Shown: in pieces, positions 50,941 to 60,916 of the stretch
Layout: every line of letters starts with the position of its first letter
Numbering within the stretch: position 1 is the stretch's first letter
Origin: Hafnia psychrotolerans
GTDB taxonomy: Bacteria > Pseudomonadota > Gammaproteobacteria > Enterobacterales > Enterobacteriaceae
Direction: 5' to 3'
Length of the DNA stretch: 64,000 nt
Assembly: GCF_014639435.1 (NCBI RefSeq)
Contig: NZ_BMFZ01000002.1
Coordinates: forward strand, 1 to 64,000
Program-made: the position numbers and the translations under genes
Notes under the pieces: model-generated
Database searches by the model: none
What the model saw: the letters and a program-made list of their open reading frames with translations, nothing else
Told to the model about the DNA's origin: nothing

Positions 50941-52616
50941 CAAAAGTTTTCCCAGCTACCCGGTTCTTGGCCTGGAGGTAAGGCTTTTACGGGCGAAGAT
51001 GACGCGGTGGATACCTGACGCGATGTAATTTGCGCAATATTGGGTCCGCTTGAAGCCGGATATTTACTGTCTACTGCCAGCCGGAATACCGACACCGTAT
51101 CAGCAAGATGTTCTGACTGCTGTTCTAGTGTGTGCGTCGCCGCTGCTGCTTCCTGTACCAAGGCGGCATTCTGTTGCGTCACCTGATCCATTTGCGTCAC
51201 CGCGAGCGATACCTGCTCAATGCCTTTGCTCTGTTCGTCAGAGGCGGAAGCGATTTCCCCCATGATGTCAGTCACGCGCGTGACCGCACGCACAATGTCA
51301 TCCATGGTGTTACCGGCCGACTCCACCAGCGCTGAGCCTTGTGTCACACGGCTGACTGACTCATCAATCAACGCTTTGATCTCTTTGGCGGCTTGCGCAC
51401 TGCGCTGTGCCAGACTGCGCACTTCACCCGCCACGACCGCAAAACCACGCCCCTGTTCACCCGCGCGAGCGGCTTCTACCGCGGCATTGAGCGCCAGGAT
51501 ATTGGTCTGAAACGCGATGCCATCGATAACGCTGGTGATCACGCTGATTTTCTTTGAGCTACCGGCAATATCACTCATCGTTTTCACCACATTACCGGTC
51601 AGTTCGCCGCCCTTCCCTGCCGTATTGGAGGCGTCGCGCGCCAACTGGGTAGCCTGACGGGCATTTTCGGCGTTCTGTTTCACCGTGGCGGTCAGTTGCT
51701 CCATGCTGGCGGCGGTCTCTTCCAACGAAGAGGCCTGTTGCTCGGTACGGGCAGAGAGATCCTGGTTACCGGCAGAAATCGCCTTCAACCCACTGAACAT
51801 CGTTTCCGCACCGTGCCGTACCGTACGAACGGTGTTAGCCAGTGATACCTGCATTTGCTGCAAGCTGGCGAGCATCATTCTTATTTCGTAACGCCCTTCT
51901 ACGGTTATAGGAATCGAGATATCACCCGCGCCGATGCGGTCAAAATGATTTCTCATCTGGTCCAACGGACGGAACAGAATACGGCGGGTAACGACCAGCG
52001 CCACGAAGGTCATCACCAACAACAGGAGCACCACGATGACGGCACTGATCACCGAGTGCTGGTAAGAGGCGATGGTTTGATCTTTTGCCTGGTTAAAACG
52101 GCCGCCGACATAAGTCACGTAGTCGGAGACATCTTTTTGAAACTGGTCCTGATATTTTTGCGTCGGGCTATCAAGGAACCCCTGCATATCGCCTTTCGAA
52201 AGCAAATCATTGAGCAATTGCAACATGTCATGCAGTTGCTGATAACTGGCCTGATTGACCTTGGTCAGTTCAACAGCACGCTCCGTTCTGCGCGGCAGGG
52301 CCAAAAATGTCTTATAAGATTGTTCGGCATTTTTTAGGCTGTCGTGGGCATCGCTTATCAGTCCGGTGACACTCTCCTGCGGTTGCTTGAGCGCCAGACG
52401 CGTGGCGGCTCGGTTGAGTGTATTGCGCGTTTGCAACATCGACGACCAGCTCTGGCTTAACGCGTCACGCTGCTCGGAGGTGTTGGCTATCTGTTCAAAA
52501 TTGGATTTATCCGTATGTGCGGACATCAGTGACAGACCGCTGCTGGCAAGTTGCATAACAAAGAACACGAGTAACAATAAAAACAAGCAAGTGGACACAC
52601 GGATATTCTTAAACAT
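50940..52616 (-). CDS. Methyl-accepting chemotaxis protein, Tsr/Tar type (second copy)
   Basis: A 558-residue receptor: membrane helix 1 (residues 8-30), a four-helix periplasmic domain, helix 2 near residue 190, HAMP, then the signalling coiled coil with the hairpin tip [20 protein letters not shown]. The periplasmic domain keeps [13 protein letters not shown], so the Tsr-type ligand arginines are at 64, 69 and 73, pointing to an amino-acid-type ligand. It ends in SWENF, a variant of the NWETF CheR/CheB docking peptide. The ATG at 52616 has AGAGG upstream. It lies in tandem with a related receptor, from which the N-terminal half has clearly diverged. Confidence 0.94.
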   Translation of the reverse strand: MFKNIRVSTCLFLLLLVFFVMQLASSGLSLMSAHTDKSNFEQIANTSEQRDALSQSWSSMLQTRNTLNRAATRLALKQPQESVTGLISDAHDSLKNAEQSYKTFLALPRRTERAVELTKVNQASYQQLHDMLQLLNDLLSKGDMQGFLDSPTQKYQDQFQKDVSDYVTYVGGRFNQAKDQTIASYQHSVISAVIVVLLLLVMTFVALVVTRRILFRPLDQMRNHFDRIGAGDISIPITVEGRYEIRMMLASLQQMQVSLANTVRTVRHGAETMFSGLKAISAGNQDLSARTEQQASSLEETAASMEQLTATVKQNAENARQATQLARDASNTAGKGGELTGNVVKTMSDIAGSSKKISVITSVIDGIAFQTNILALNAAVEAARAGEQGRGFAVVAGEVRSLAQRSAQAAKEIKALIDESVSRVTQGSALVESAGNTMDDIVRAVTRVTDIMGEIASASDEQSKGIEQVSLAVTQMDQVTQQNAALVQEAAAATHTLEQQSEHLADTVSVFRLAVDSKYPASSGPNIAQITSRQVSTASSSPVKALPPGQEPGSWENF

Positions 52617-52684
52617 GGGTAAACCTCTATTGGCATCAGCCTTGACTGGCACTTTTTTATCACTTTTCTTAATCAACCCTGGGT

Positions 52685-52710
52685 GCAGGCCGCAAAAAAG
52701 GCCGGCCTGC
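52685..52710. terminator. Hairpin between the two receptor genes
   Basis: GCAGGCCG and CGGCCTGC form an 8-bp stem with a ten-base loop. It lies in the 107-base gap between receptors. There is no T-run, so it may modulate the message rather than end it. Confidence 0.45.
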
Positions 52711-52723
52711 GAAATAGGGTGAC

Positions 52724-54415
52724 TTAGAAGGTTTCCCAATTTTCAGCCAAATTCTCTGCTGAACCGCCGTTACCGGCTTTTGAACCTGACAGGTTCGGCG
52801 TCAATAAGGCTAATTTGCTGGTCGGTAATGCGCTATTACGCCCGACCTGGTTCTTATTTTGAGCCAAGGTGAACACCGCGACTGACTGCGTCAGTAAGCT
52901 GGCTTGTTCTTCCAGAGCCGCTGAAGCCGATGCAGATTCTTCCACCAGCGAGGCGTTCTGCTGGGTGACGCGGTCCATTTCAGTGATGGCCTGTGCGACC
53001 TGTTCAATTCCACGGCTCTGCTCGTCGGACGCGGAGGTAATTTCCCCCATAATATCGGTTACGCGGGTTACTGCGCTGACCATGTCACCCATGGTTTCGC
53101 CTGCGCTTTCAGCCAAAACAGAACCGGTATTGATACGGCTGACTGAATCGTCGATCAGACCTTTGATCTCTTTGGCGGCCTGAGCACTACGCTGCGCCAG
53201 ACTGCGGACTTCACCAGCGACCACGGCAAATCCACGTCCCTGCTCACCGGCGCGTGCTGCTTCAACCGCAGCGTTCAGTGCCAGAATATTGGTCTGGAAA
53301 GCGATACCGTCGATAACACTGGTAATGTCGGTGATTTTTTTCGAGCTGGCGGCGATTTCATTCATGGTTTGCACCACATTAGAGACCACTTTGCCGCCCT
53401 TTTGCGCGGTTTCTGATGCGCTCAGTGCCAACTGGCTAGCCTGACGAGCATTTTCAGCATTCTGTTTCACCGTCGCGGTCAACTGTTCCATACTGGCGGC
53501 GGTCTCTTCCAAAGCAGAAGCCTGCTGTTCAGTTCGTGATGAGAGATCGGTATTACCGGCAGAGATTTCGCTTGCGCCACTGTAAATCGCATCTGCGCCA
53601 TGACGCACACCAGAAACGGTGCGAATGAGTTCGTCCTGCATATCACGAAGACTGTCGGCCAACTGGCCAATTTCGTTACGGCTGGTGACCGTGATCGCCT
53701 GCGTCAGGTCACCCCGGGCAATATGCCGGATGTTCTCAACCAGCGTAAGCAATGGATGGACCAGAATGCGTTGCACACCAAACCACGCAAGCGCGATGAA
53801 CAGAATCAGCACCGCCAGAATCACACCCAACACCCACACTGCATGGTTGAAGGAGTTTTCGCTGGCGTGAACCGCGCCGTTGTACAGGCGGTCATTCTGA
53901 TCAATGTAGGTGACGAAGGCTTTTTCAAAGTCATTCTGATATTGCTGAGTGGGTTGTTCGAAGAAGTCATTAATACGACCGATACCGATCAGCTCAGTCA
54001 GTTCACTCAGCGCGCCATTTAGCACTTGATATTTTTTATTCACTTCTACCGCATACGCTGGGTTCTGGCTGGCATCAGCCGGTATTTTCAGGTAATTGGC
54101 GTAATGTTCGGCAGCAATGGCGAGATCTTTTTGCGCTGTTTCTGTCAGTTCTTTTACCGTCGCACCACTGCCCATCTGGTTGGCATCAAGCATGAAACGG
54201 ATGCCCGCGCGGTTCAGGGTGTTACGGGTTTTCAGCAGATATACCCAGCTGGCGTTCAGCTCAGCCTGTTGCAATCGAATCTGTTGAGAAGTGGCGAAGT
54301 TGTCTTTATCGGTTTTTAGCGACTGGAAGAACAGTCCGCCAGAAATCAACTGTAAGGCACCGAATACCACCAGTAAGATCACGATAGCCGTGACCACTTT
54401 AATACGGTTAAACAT
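52724..54415 (-). CDS. Methyl-accepting chemotaxis protein, Tsr/Tar type (first copy)
   Basis: A 563-residue transmembrane receptor. Helix 1 (residues 8-30) is followed by a periplasmic domain with [17 protein letters not shown], which places arginines at 64, 69 and 73 exactly as in Tsr. Helix 2 and HAMP come next (near residues 190-265), then the conserved signalling tip. It ends in NWETF, the classic CheR/CheB docking peptide. It likely senses serine or aspartate; the choice cannot be made by eye. A sigma-28 promoter lies just upstream, so this gene and those after it can be transcribed separately from cheAW. Confidence 0.95.
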   Translation of the reverse strand: MFNRIKVVTAIVILLVVFGALQLISGGLFFQSLKTDKDNFATSQQIRLQQAELNASWVYLLKTRNTLNRAGIRFMLDANQMGSGATVKELTETAQKDLAIAAEHYANYLKIPADASQNPAYAVEVNKKYQVLNGALSELTELIGIGRINDFFEQPTQQYQNDFEKAFVTYIDQNDRLYNGAVHASENSFNHAVWVLGVILAVLILFIALAWFGVQRILVHPLLTLVENIRHIARGDLTQAITVTSRNEIGQLADSLRDMQDELIRTVSGVRHGADAIYSGASEISAGNTDLSSRTEQQASALEETAASMEQLTATVKQNAENARQASQLALSASETAQKGGKVVSNVVQTMNEIAASSKKITDITSVIDGIAFQTNILALNAAVEAARAGEQGRGFAVVAGEVRSLAQRSAQAAKEIKGLIDDSVSRINTGSVLAESAGETMGDMVSAVTRVTDIMGEITSASDEQSRGIEQVAQAITEMDRVTQQNASLVEESASASAALEEQASLLTQSVAVFTLAQNKNQVGRNSALPTSKLALLTPNLSGSKAGNGGSAENLAENWETF

Positions 54416-54450
54416 GTTGTCCCTTTTTCAATGTGATTCATCTAAAAGGG

Positions 54451-54477
54451 TTATCGGCAGGGAAAGTGAGAACTTCA
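54451..54477 (-). promoter_or_regulatory. Sigma-28 (FliA) promoter for the receptor-cheRBYZ unit
   Basis: On the minus strand: TGAAGTTC, 11 bases, GCCGATAA. The -10 box is a perfect match to the FliA consensus and the -35 box matches at six of eight. The -10 box ends 36 bases before the receptor ATG, a normal leader length. Confidence 0.9.
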
Positions 54478-54545
54478 TACCGGTTTTGTAAAAGCGTGGG
54501 GAAATTTTGTTTTAGTTTTCGTAAATCGGGCAAAATGCTTTTTAA

Positions 54546-54603
54546 TTCAATGTCAGGGCCAAGGCGTGTGCTGTACGCCCACGACCTTGGCCCTGACATT
54601 GAA
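54546..54603. repeat. Long inverted repeat between cheW and the first receptor gene
   Basis: TTCAATGTCAGGGCCAAGG (54546-54564) and its perfect reverse complement (54585-54603) flank a 20-base spacer that adds a few more pairs (GTG with CAC). It begins about 30 bases past the cheW stop and could fold into a very stable RNA hairpin. It likely separates the motAB-cheAW message from the receptor message, which has its own promoter just beyond. There is no T-run on the minus strand. Confidence 0.8.
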
Positions 54604-54635
54604 AGCAAGTTTGGGCCATAGCCCAATAGCGAAAA

Positions 54636-55133
54636 TCAAACTTTCGCCACACTCTCAAGAAGTGCCATTTCTTCGCTGCTCAGCAATTTCTCGATATCAA
54701 CCAGAATCAGCATACGTTCCCCCAGCGAGCCAAGGCCGGTCAGGTATTCGGTAGAGAGGGTCACAGCGAATTCAGGGGCTGGGCGGATCTGATCCTGGGA
54801 AAGCGACAGCACGTCAGAAACACCATCAACGACGATCCCAACCACTCGGTTTTCAAAATTGAGCACGATCACCACGGTGTTTTCGTTATAGACCACATTT
54901 TTTTGCGCAAATTTCACCCGCAGATCGATGATGGGTACGATCACGCCCCGCAAGTTAGTGACACCTTTAATGAAAGCCGGTGTATTGGCAATACGAGTGA
55001 CCTGATCATAACCGCGAATCTCCTGCACTTTCAGGATATCAATGCCATATTCTTCATCGGCCAGTGTAAAAATCAGAAATTCCTGTCCTACGGTCTCACC
55101 CGCCATTTTTGCCACGGTTGCAAGTCCTGCCAT
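54636..55133 (-). CDS. cheW: Chemotaxis coupling protein CheW
   Basis: A 165-residue adaptor that links receptors to CheA. It is nearly superposable on E. coli CheW ([20 protein letters not shown], then [16 protein letters not shown]). The ATG at 55133 is preferred over a GTG nine bases upstream because AGGG is too close to the latter. It follows cheA by 79 bases. Confidence 0.97.
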   Translation of the reverse strand: MAGLATVAKMAGETVGQEFLIFTLADEEYGIDILKVQEIRGYDQVTRIANTPAFIKGVTNLRGVIVPIIDLRVKFAQKNVVYNENTVVIVLNFENRVVGIVVDGVSDVLSLSQDQIRPAPEFAVTLSTEYLTGLGSLGERMLILVDIEKLLSSEEMALLESVAKV

Positions 55134-55212
55134 GTTATTCACCCTTCAATCGGTCGGATAATGGTTTAGCCTCCCCGGTTTCAATGGTGAGGCGATGTCT
55201 GAAGTTATTTTA

Positions 55213-57228
55213 TTATGCTGCCGTTGCGTTCACTGCGCGTTTATCACGGTTCAGCGCCTGAAGTGCTGATACGTCTACAATCAGCGCCACGCTGCCGTCA
55301 CCCAAAATGGTCGCGGCGGAAATTCCCGGTACTTTGCGATAGTTACTTTCAAGGTTCTTCACGACGACCTGATGCTGACCAATCAGTTGATCCACCAGCA
55401 ATGCGTAACGACGTCCCGCACTTTGCAGGATAACGACAATACCCTGCGTGGCTTCAGTCTTGGCTTCGGTAACATCAAAGACGTTATACAGCTCGACCAA
55501 TGGCAAGTATTCACCGCGAACCTGGAGGACGCGCTCGCCTCCCGCCAGAGGATGCAGGTCTTCAGCCAGCGGCTGGAGTGATTCCATCACCGCATTCAGC
55601 GGCAGGATAAACACTTCTTCACCCACTTTGACCGACATACCATCGAGAATAGCCAGCGTCAGCGGAAGCAGAATACGGATAGTCGTACCTTTGCCCTGCT
55701 GGGAATGGATTTCAACGTGACCGCCCATCTCCTGAATATTTCGTTTCACCACGTCCATGCCAACACCGCGACCAGAGACATCAGTGACTTTTTCTGCCGT
55801 CGAGAAGCCCGGCGCGAAAATCAACATACCGACCTCTTCGTCGCTGATGTTCTCGCTAATAACCATGCCCTGCGATGCCGCTTTGGCGAGGATCTTCTCG
55901 CGATTCAGCCCCGCACCGTCATCAGTCACTTCGATGCAGATATTGCCGCCCTGATGTTCCGCAGACAAGGTCAGATTGCCGGTGGCATCTTTACCATTGG
56001 CAATACGGATATCTGCCGTTTCTACCCCATGGTCGAGACTGTTACGCACCAGGTGCGTTAGCGGGTCGATGATGCGTTCGATCAGGCTTTTGTCCAGTTC
56101 AGTTGAACTACCGAGCAGGGTTAGCTCAATTTGTTTGTTGAGCTTGCTGGCAAGATCGCGTACCAGACGCGGGAAGCGGCTGAAGACATATTCCATTGGC
56201 ATCATACGAATCGACATTACCGATTCCTGTAGGTCACGCGCATTACGCTCGAGCTGACCCATGCTGTTAAGCAGGTCGCTGTGCGCGACGGGGTCCAACT
56301 GGTCGGAACGCTGGGCCAGCATCGACTGAGTGATCACCAGTTCGCCGACCAGGTTAACCAGTTGATCGACCTTCTCGACGGCCACACGAATACTGGTCGA
56401 TTCGGGTGCCTTCGGCGTCGGAGCCTTATGCTGTGCGGCATCTGGCACTGCGGACAGAACTGGCGCTAAGCGAGGGGCAACCGCGACAACCTCAGGTACA
56501 GAGACAGTGGCCACCATTTCGGCTTTATCATCCGCGACATCGTTGACGACACTGCTGCCGAAACTTATCTGTTCAGGTTCAATCACAAAGCACAGCACCG
56601 CGCTGATGTCATCTTCACTTAGCGTCGTGATAAGGGTTGCTTCGACGCTGGTTGCGGTTTGCACCGGGTCGACGACGTCGCCCAAATTACCAAGTTCTTC
56701 GAGCATCAGCGGAATCTCCGCCTCTTTCAGCCCTTTGAGACAAATACGCATCCCGCCGTTGACCACCGGGATGGCGATGCCGGTGGTCAATGCGGCAGGC
56801 ACCACGAGGAGTTCCGCTGCCTGTGCGCCCTGCTGCTGAACTTCCAGCGCGAGTTGGCGCAAAGCGGCGCAAATGTATTCAAAACTCTCGGCATCGGGAG
56901 TTCGGGTAGATTTATATGCGTCTAGTTGCTCCTGCATAATGTCTTTCGTTTCCAAAAACAGGTTGATGATGTCGGTGCTCAAGCTCATTTCTGCATGTCT
57001 TGCGCCGTCAAGCAGGTTCTCAAGTAAATGGGTGGTCTCTTGAAGAACCGTGAACCCAAACGTAGCGGCACCGCCTTTTATCGAGTGCGCCGCGCGGAAT
57101 ATCGCGTTGAGTTGTTCGATGTCAGGTGCCAGCGGATCGAGTAACAGCAGGTGCTGCTCCATGTCTGCCAGTAGTTCATCTGCTTCATCGAAAAACGTTT
57201 GGTAAAAATCACTAATATCCATGCTCAC
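55213..57228 (-). CDS. cheA: Chemotaxis histidine kinase CheA
   Basis: A 671-residue kinase. The P1 domain carries the phosphorylated His48 (FRAAHSIKGGA). A CheY/CheB-binding P2 domain follows, then the dimerisation helices (TQSMLAQRSDQLDPVAHSDL). The ATPase domain has N-box LTHLVRNSLDHGVE, DDGAGLN and GRGVGMDVV. The C-terminal CheW-like domain starts around residue 530. The start is a GTG at 57228 followed two codons later by ATG, the same arrangement as in E. coli. It begins 4 bases after motB. Confidence 0.96.
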   Translation of the reverse strand: MSMDISDFYQTFFDEADELLADMEQHLLLLDPLAPDIEQLNAIFRAAHSIKGGAATFGFTVLQETTHLLENLLDGARHAEMSLSTDIINLFLETKDIMQEQLDAYKSTRTPDAESFEYICAALRQLALEVQQQGAQAAELLVVPAALTTGIAIPVVNGGMRICLKGLKEAEIPLMLEELGNLGDVVDPVQTATSVEATLITTLSEDDISAVLCFVIEPEQISFGSSVVNDVADDKAEMVATVSVPEVVAVAPRLAPVLSAVPDAAQHKAPTPKAPESTSIRVAVEKVDQLVNLVGELVITQSMLAQRSDQLDPVAHSDLLNSMGQLERNARDLQESVMSIRMMPMEYVFSRFPRLVRDLASKLNKQIELTLLGSSTELDKSLIERIIDPLTHLVRNSLDHGVETADIRIANGKDATGNLTLSAEHQGGNICIEVTDDGAGLNREKILAKAASQGMVISENISDEEVGMLIFAPGFSTAEKVTDVSGRGVGMDVVKRNIQEMGGHVEIHSQQGKGTTIRILLPLTLAILDGMSVKVGEEVFILPLNAVMESLQPLAEDLHPLAGGERVLQVRGEYLPLVELYNVFDVTEAKTEATQGIVVILQSAGRRYALLVDQLIGQHQVVVKNLESNYRKVPGISAATILGDGSVALIVDVSALQALNRDKRAVNATAA

Positions 57229-57232
57229 GTGA

Positions 57233-58411
57233 TCACCTCTGCTGTGAATCGCGGCTTGCCGGTGAAGCCGGTTGCGCCGTCACATCGGCGGCGGCAGGAA
57301 TTGCCGTCGTCGGTCTGGCTGGCGAGAAAGAAACGACCGGTTTCACCGTCTCACTCTTGGGTTGTTGCTCTGTTGAAGATAAAGGCTGTAATGGTAAAGT
57401 CTGTGGCGGTAAAGACGTTGCCGGTACTGATGCGCCTGGCTCTGGATCTTTTGATGACAGATGCGGTGTAAATGCTGGCGACTTTTTAGCATTTGGGGCT
57501 TCAGGGGCAGGCGTGACGTCATCACCCGGCATTATTTTTTTCAGCTCACCGGCGTCGCTAATGTTGAGTGCTTCGCCTTCACTGTTTTCGCGCTCAATCG
57601 CTTCTTCAGCGTGTTTATTAAGCACCAGAATGCTGATACGGCGGTTGATAGCATCTCCACCAGGGTGATCTTTTAATTGCATGGTTGATCCCATACCCAT
57701 TACCCGCAGAACTTTCCCTTCGCTTAATCCACCGGAAATCATCTCACGGCGTGAAGCATTAGCGCGGTCAGCCGAGAGTTCCCAGTTGCTGTAGCCGCGT
57801 TCACCCATGGCATAGGGCATGTCATCGGTATGACCAGCCAGACTTATCTTATTTGGAACGTCTTCCAGAACCGGCGCAATTGCGCGCAGGATATAGCGCA
57901 TGTAGGGCTCTACCGCCGCACTGCCGAGTTTGAACATCGGCCGGTTCTGACTATCGATAATCTGGATACGTAACCCCTCTTCTGTCAGGTTAATCATTAA
58001 ATGGGGGCGCAAAACCTTAAGCCGCGGGTCCGAGATCAGCATCTGCTCGAGTTTGTCCTGCAGGCGTTGTAAGTCACCGATTTCACGCAACGCGCCCTGC
58101 GACTGGATCATTTTATGTACTTCGCCATCCTGCTGTGTCGGATCTTCACCACCGCCAGGAATGGGGCTCGTCGCGTCACTGCTGCGCGGCCCGTTAGTGA
58201 TAGCTACCGCCAGCGGAGTCCGGAAGTACTCCGCAATTTGTACCAGCTCTTTCGGGGTAGAGATCGAAATCAGCCACATCACCAGGAAAAATGCCATCAT
58301 GGCGGTCATAAAGTCTGCATAGGCAATCTTCCACGATCCTCCATGGTGCCCGCCGCCGTGCTTGCCCTTTTTCTTGCGCACTATCACGATGGGATGGCTT
58401 TGATGCTTCAT
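57233..58411 (-). CDS. motB: Flagellar stator protein MotB, with long C-terminal tail
   Basis: A 392-residue stator subunit anchoring the motor to peptidoglycan. Asp33 in the single membrane helix (YADFMTAMM) is the proton-carrying residue. The OmpA-like peptidoglycan-binding domain is seen in [20 protein letters not shown] and [12 protein letters not shown]. After it comes a Pro/Ser/Ala-rich tail of about 115 residues, against about 40 in E. coli MotB (308 residues), with no recognisable domain. Its ATG overlaps the motA stop (ATGA). Confidence 0.95.
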   Translation of the reverse strand: MKHQSHPIVIVRKKKGKHGGGHHGGSWKIAYADFMTAMMAFFLVMWLISISTPKELVQIAEYFRTPLAVAITNGPRSSDATSPIPGGGEDPTQQDGEVHKMIQSQGALREIGDLQRLQDKLEQMLISDPRLKVLRPHLMINLTEEGLRIQIIDSQNRPMFKLGSAAVEPYMRYILRAIAPVLEDVPNKISLAGHTDDMPYAMGERGYSNWELSADRANASRREMISGGLSEGKVLRVMGMGSTMQLKDHPGGDAINRRISILVLNKHAEEAIERENSEGEALNISDAGELKKIMPGDDVTPAPEAPNAKKSPAFTPHLSSKDPEPGASVPATSLPPQTLPLQPLSSTEQQPKSETVKPVVSFSPARPTTAIPAAADVTAQPASPASRDSQQR

Positions 58412-59295
58412 ACTTCCTCTTCTTCCGCTTGCTTGTTAGGCGATTTGGCCTGGCGAACATGTTCTTCCAGCTCGATGAAGGACGGACGTTCTGAGGTATA
58501 GAGCGTCTTACGACCAAACTCCACCGCGATTTGTGGCGCGTACCCATTCAGGCTGGAGAGCAGAGTCACTTTAATACACTGCATCATTTTGGTATTTTCG
58601 GCACATTTCTGTCGCAACACTGACGCCAGAGGAGAAACAAAACCGTACGCCAGTAAAATACCGAGGAAGGTCCCGACCATCGCATGAGCAATCAATGCAC
58701 CTAACTCAGCAGCAGGGCGATCCGCCGCCGCCAACGTATGAACGATCCCCATCACGGCTGCCACGATGCCGAAAGCGGGTAATGAATCCCCAACCAGTGC
58801 GAGGCTGTTGGCCGGCACTTCACTTTCCTGCTCGTAGGTTTCGATCTCTTCGTCCATCAAGGCTTCAATTTCAAACGCATTCATGTTGCCACTGATGATC
58901 AAGCGCAGATAATCCGTTAGAAACTCGACTAAATGTTTATCGGCAAGAATGCGCGGATAATTAGCGAAAATATCGCTTTCCTGCGGATTATCGATGTCAT
59001 TTTCCAGCGACAACATGCCTTGCTGGCGAGATTTGGCCAGCAGCCGATAAATCAGCGCCATCAAATCCATATACATGGCTTTGTTGTAACGTGATCCGCG
59101 GAACAATTTTGGCAGTGCGTGCATCGTCGACTTAATGGCCTTGCTGTTGTTGCCCACCAGAAATGCACCAATACCGGCACCGCCAATGATCACCAGTTCT
59201 GCCGGTTGGTATAGCGCGCCCATTTCGCCGCCGACCATCATGAAGCCGCCAAAGACTGAGCCAAGGACCACGATGTAACCTATTATCACTAGCAC
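58408..59295 (-). CDS. motA: Flagellar stator protein MotA
   Basis: A 295-residue inner-membrane protein with four helices forming the proton channel with MotB. Conserved parts are [20 protein letters not shown], the cytoplasmic loop [20 protein letters not shown] and the helix 3-4 segment with its key prolines ([13 protein letters not shown]). The start is a GTG at 59295, giving the same length as E. coli MotA. It lies 205 bases after flhC; I saw no good sigma-28 site in that gap. Confidence 0.96.
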   Translation of the reverse strand: MLVIIGYIVVLGSVFGGFMMVGGEMGALYQPAELVIIGGAGIGAFLVGNNSKAIKSTMHALPKLFRGSRYNKAMYMDLMALIYRLLAKSRQQGMLSLENDIDNPQESDIFANYPRILADKHLVEFLTDYLRLIISGNMNAFEIEALMDEEIETYEQESEVPANSLALVGDSLPAFGIVAAVMGIVHTLAAADRPAAELGALIAHAMVGTFLGILLAYGFVSPLASVLRQKCAENTKMMQCIKVTLLSSLNGYAPQIAVEFGRKTLYTSERPSFIELEEHVRQAKSPNKQAEEEEV

Positions 59296-59500
59296 GATGA
59301 TTCCTTAATTCGATATGGCTTTTTGGGTATAAGGCATGGTGAGGTAAACGCGAAGTGTGATGTCCAGGCGCCGTGAAGACGTCAGTGACAAACAAAGATG
59401 TTAGGAGATGAAGCAAAGAATGACGGTGCTGCCACTCTTTGCTTTCTTTTCACTTTTCACTGGGTGGTTACACATGAAAAGTTTTAACGCCCACATCATC

Positions 59501-60127
59501 TCAAACCGCGCGCTTGACCTTTTCGTCCAGCACTTGAGATGTAATATCGGCAACTTGCGGGGAAAGTTTACGTCTTTTTACTGCACGTGATGGCGGCTGG
59601 CAAAGGCTGCAGACAAAACCATGACGAGGTTGATGTGCATGCGTAATAAATGAACCGTCGCAGCTGTTGCAGGATGAGAGTTGTAACATCCCACTGTCGA
59701 CAAAACGCACCAACGTCCAGGCACGTGTTAGTGCCAGAATCGGTGCTTCACCGGGCTGCTCAGGACACTGTTCCAGATAGAGACGGTACGCCATGATCAC
59801 GGCTTCAACACCATTACAGTGTCCGCTCTTCAGAAGAAATGAGTAGGCATTGAAGAACATCGATGAGTGAATGTTCTGTTCCCAGGTCATAAACCAGTCC
59901 GTGGAGAACGGTAACATCCCTTTCGGCGGTGGGCTGCCACGCAACTCTTTATAGAGTTTAATTAGCCGTCCACGGCTGAGTTGCGTTTCACTTTCCAGCA
60001 TCTGTAGGCGTGCGCCCAGCGTGATCAGTTCCATTGCCAACTGAATATCTCGAGCTTCCTGAACGATACTTTTTATCACGGGTTTAGCGGTGACGTCTTT
60101 CGGCGCTGAGACTTTTATCAGAGACAT
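59501..60127 (-). CDS. flhC: Flagellar master regulator subunit FlhC
   Basis: A 208-residue subunit of the FlhD4C2 activator that starts the flagellar cascade. The core from [20 protein letters not shown] is nearly identical to E. coli FlhC. The zinc site is [11 protein letters not shown] and FVCSLCQPP (four cysteines). The protein has about 16 extra N-terminal residues ([16 protein letters not shown]) compared with E. coli; the ATG at 60127 is supported by AAGGG seven bases upstream, so the extension looks genuine. It begins 2 bases after flhD. Confidence 0.95.
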   Translation of the reverse strand: MSLIKVSAPKDVTAKPVIKSIVQEARDIQLAMELITLGARLQMLESETQLSRGRLIKLYKELRGSPPPKGMLPFSTDWFMTWEQNIHSSMFFNAYSFLLKSGHCNGVEAVIMAYRLYLEQCPEQPGEAPILALTRAWTLVRFVDSGMLQLSSCNSCDGSFITHAHQPRHGFVCSLCQPPSRAVKRRKLSPQVADITSQVLDEKVKRAV

Positions 60128-60129
60128 CG

Positions 60130-60477
60130 TTATGCCCTTTTCTTAGGTGTACTGCTGTTATCACCAGATGAAAGCCCCTTTAGCAAACGACTTGATAAAA
60201 GGATACCCGTATGGATTTGCTGCAAATCTTCTACGCGTGATTCCTGCGTCAGGCATTGAATGGTTTTGCTGTCGTTAAACCGGAATTGGCACAACAGCTG
60301 ATTCGTTTCAGCTAGCTTCACCATTTGCGGCAAGGTTAGCTGGCCTAATGCATCAGCCATGAGATCATCAATTCCCAGCCGGAACATAGCAGAGGCCTTT
60401 TCATCGTTAATTAAACGCTGCGCTAAGAGCAAATAAGACAGGTTGATGTCATATATGTGTTTAAGTAATTCAGACAT
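60130..60477 (-). CDS. flhD: Flagellar master regulator subunit FlhD
   Basis: A 115-residue DNA-binding partner of FlhC, very close to E. coli FlhD ([20 protein letters not shown], later [20 protein letters not shown]). The ATG at 60477 is chosen by homology and by AGAAG upstream, although the frame is open further back. The predicted leader is about 360 bases, with CRP and RcsAB sites, so expression should respond to cAMP and envelope stress. Confidence 0.96.
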   Translation of the reverse strand: MSELLKHIYDINLSYLLLAQRLINDEKASAMFRLGIDDLMADALGQLTLPQMVKLAETNQLLCQFRFNDSKTIQCLTQESRVEDLQQIHTGILLSSRLLKGLSSGDNSSTPKKRA

Positions 60478-60484
60478 GCTTCTT

Positions 60485-60790
60485 TTACCCCAGACCACCA
60501 GCGATGAGTGCAAAGCTGGATGATAGATATAATCCACGCTGCGGCAGTGATTCCGGCACAACAAGGATCTTTACTATCGAAACAATTGGATCATTGGACG
60601 ATGCATTTCTTTTTTCAAGAAATGTTCTGCGACAACCAACAGGTTCATCGCACGGATTTTGAATCACCGCCAATACAAAGTAGTTCCTGATGTAAATCAA
60701 GTAAAGCGTGATAATTTGAAAGCTAACTAAATTTAATAATTTATCAGTTGAGTCGTTCATGCAGAGTCCATTGCTATATTTGCGTGTCAT
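60485..60790 (-). other. 101-codon ORF in the flhD leader
   Basis: Inside the predicted flhD leader RNA, a frame opens at ATG 60790 (a second ATG is at 60760) and runs to TAA at 60485-60487, only 7 bases before the flhD start. The product would open with MTRKYSNGLCMNDSTDKLLN and have a hydrophobic stretch (FQIITLYLIYIRNYFVLAVI). I do not recognise it and the ribosome sites are weak. It may be a leader ORF coupled to flhD or a chance frame. Confidence 0.25.
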
Positions 60791-60815
60791 TCAGTGAAAC
60801 GCTTTTACACATTTA

Positions 60816-60830
60816 TTAGGATTATTCCTA
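60816..60830 (-). promoter_or_regulatory. RcsAB box at the start of the flhD leader
   Basis: On the minus strand TAGGAATAATCCTAA, a near-perfect inverted repeat matching the RcsAB-box pattern (TAAGAAT-ATTCTTA type). It falls at about +6 to +20 from the inferred start site, the position where RcsB represses flhDC in E. coli and Salmonella. Capsule and envelope-stress signalling would therefore switch motility off. Confidence 0.75.
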
Positions 60831-60841
60831 CTTGCGCGGCA

Positions 60842-60870
60842 AATGTAACCCCGAACCATTACTACATACA
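60842..60870 (-). promoter_or_regulatory. Inferred flhDC promoter
   Basis: On the minus strand a -10-like TACATT (60847-60842) and a poor -35 (TGTATG, 60870-60865) are 17 bases apart, giving a start near 60836. The weak -35 suits an activator-dependent promoter, and the CRP site centre is then at about -71.5, as in E. coli. The start site is inferred from this agreement. Confidence 0.6.
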
Positions 60871-60899
60871 ATCTCGGCATTCATGCATTTTAACTAAAA

Positions 60900-60915
60900 C
60901 GTGATCTAGATCACA
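60900..60915. promoter_or_regulatory. CRP-binding site upstream of flhD
   Basis: CGTGATCTAGATCACA: a symmetric match to TGTGA-N6-TCACA at nine of ten positions. It is the best CRP site in the window. The centre lies about 71.5 bases before the inferred flhDC start, implying class I activation by cAMP-CRP. Confidence 0.88.
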
Positions 60916-60916
60916 T

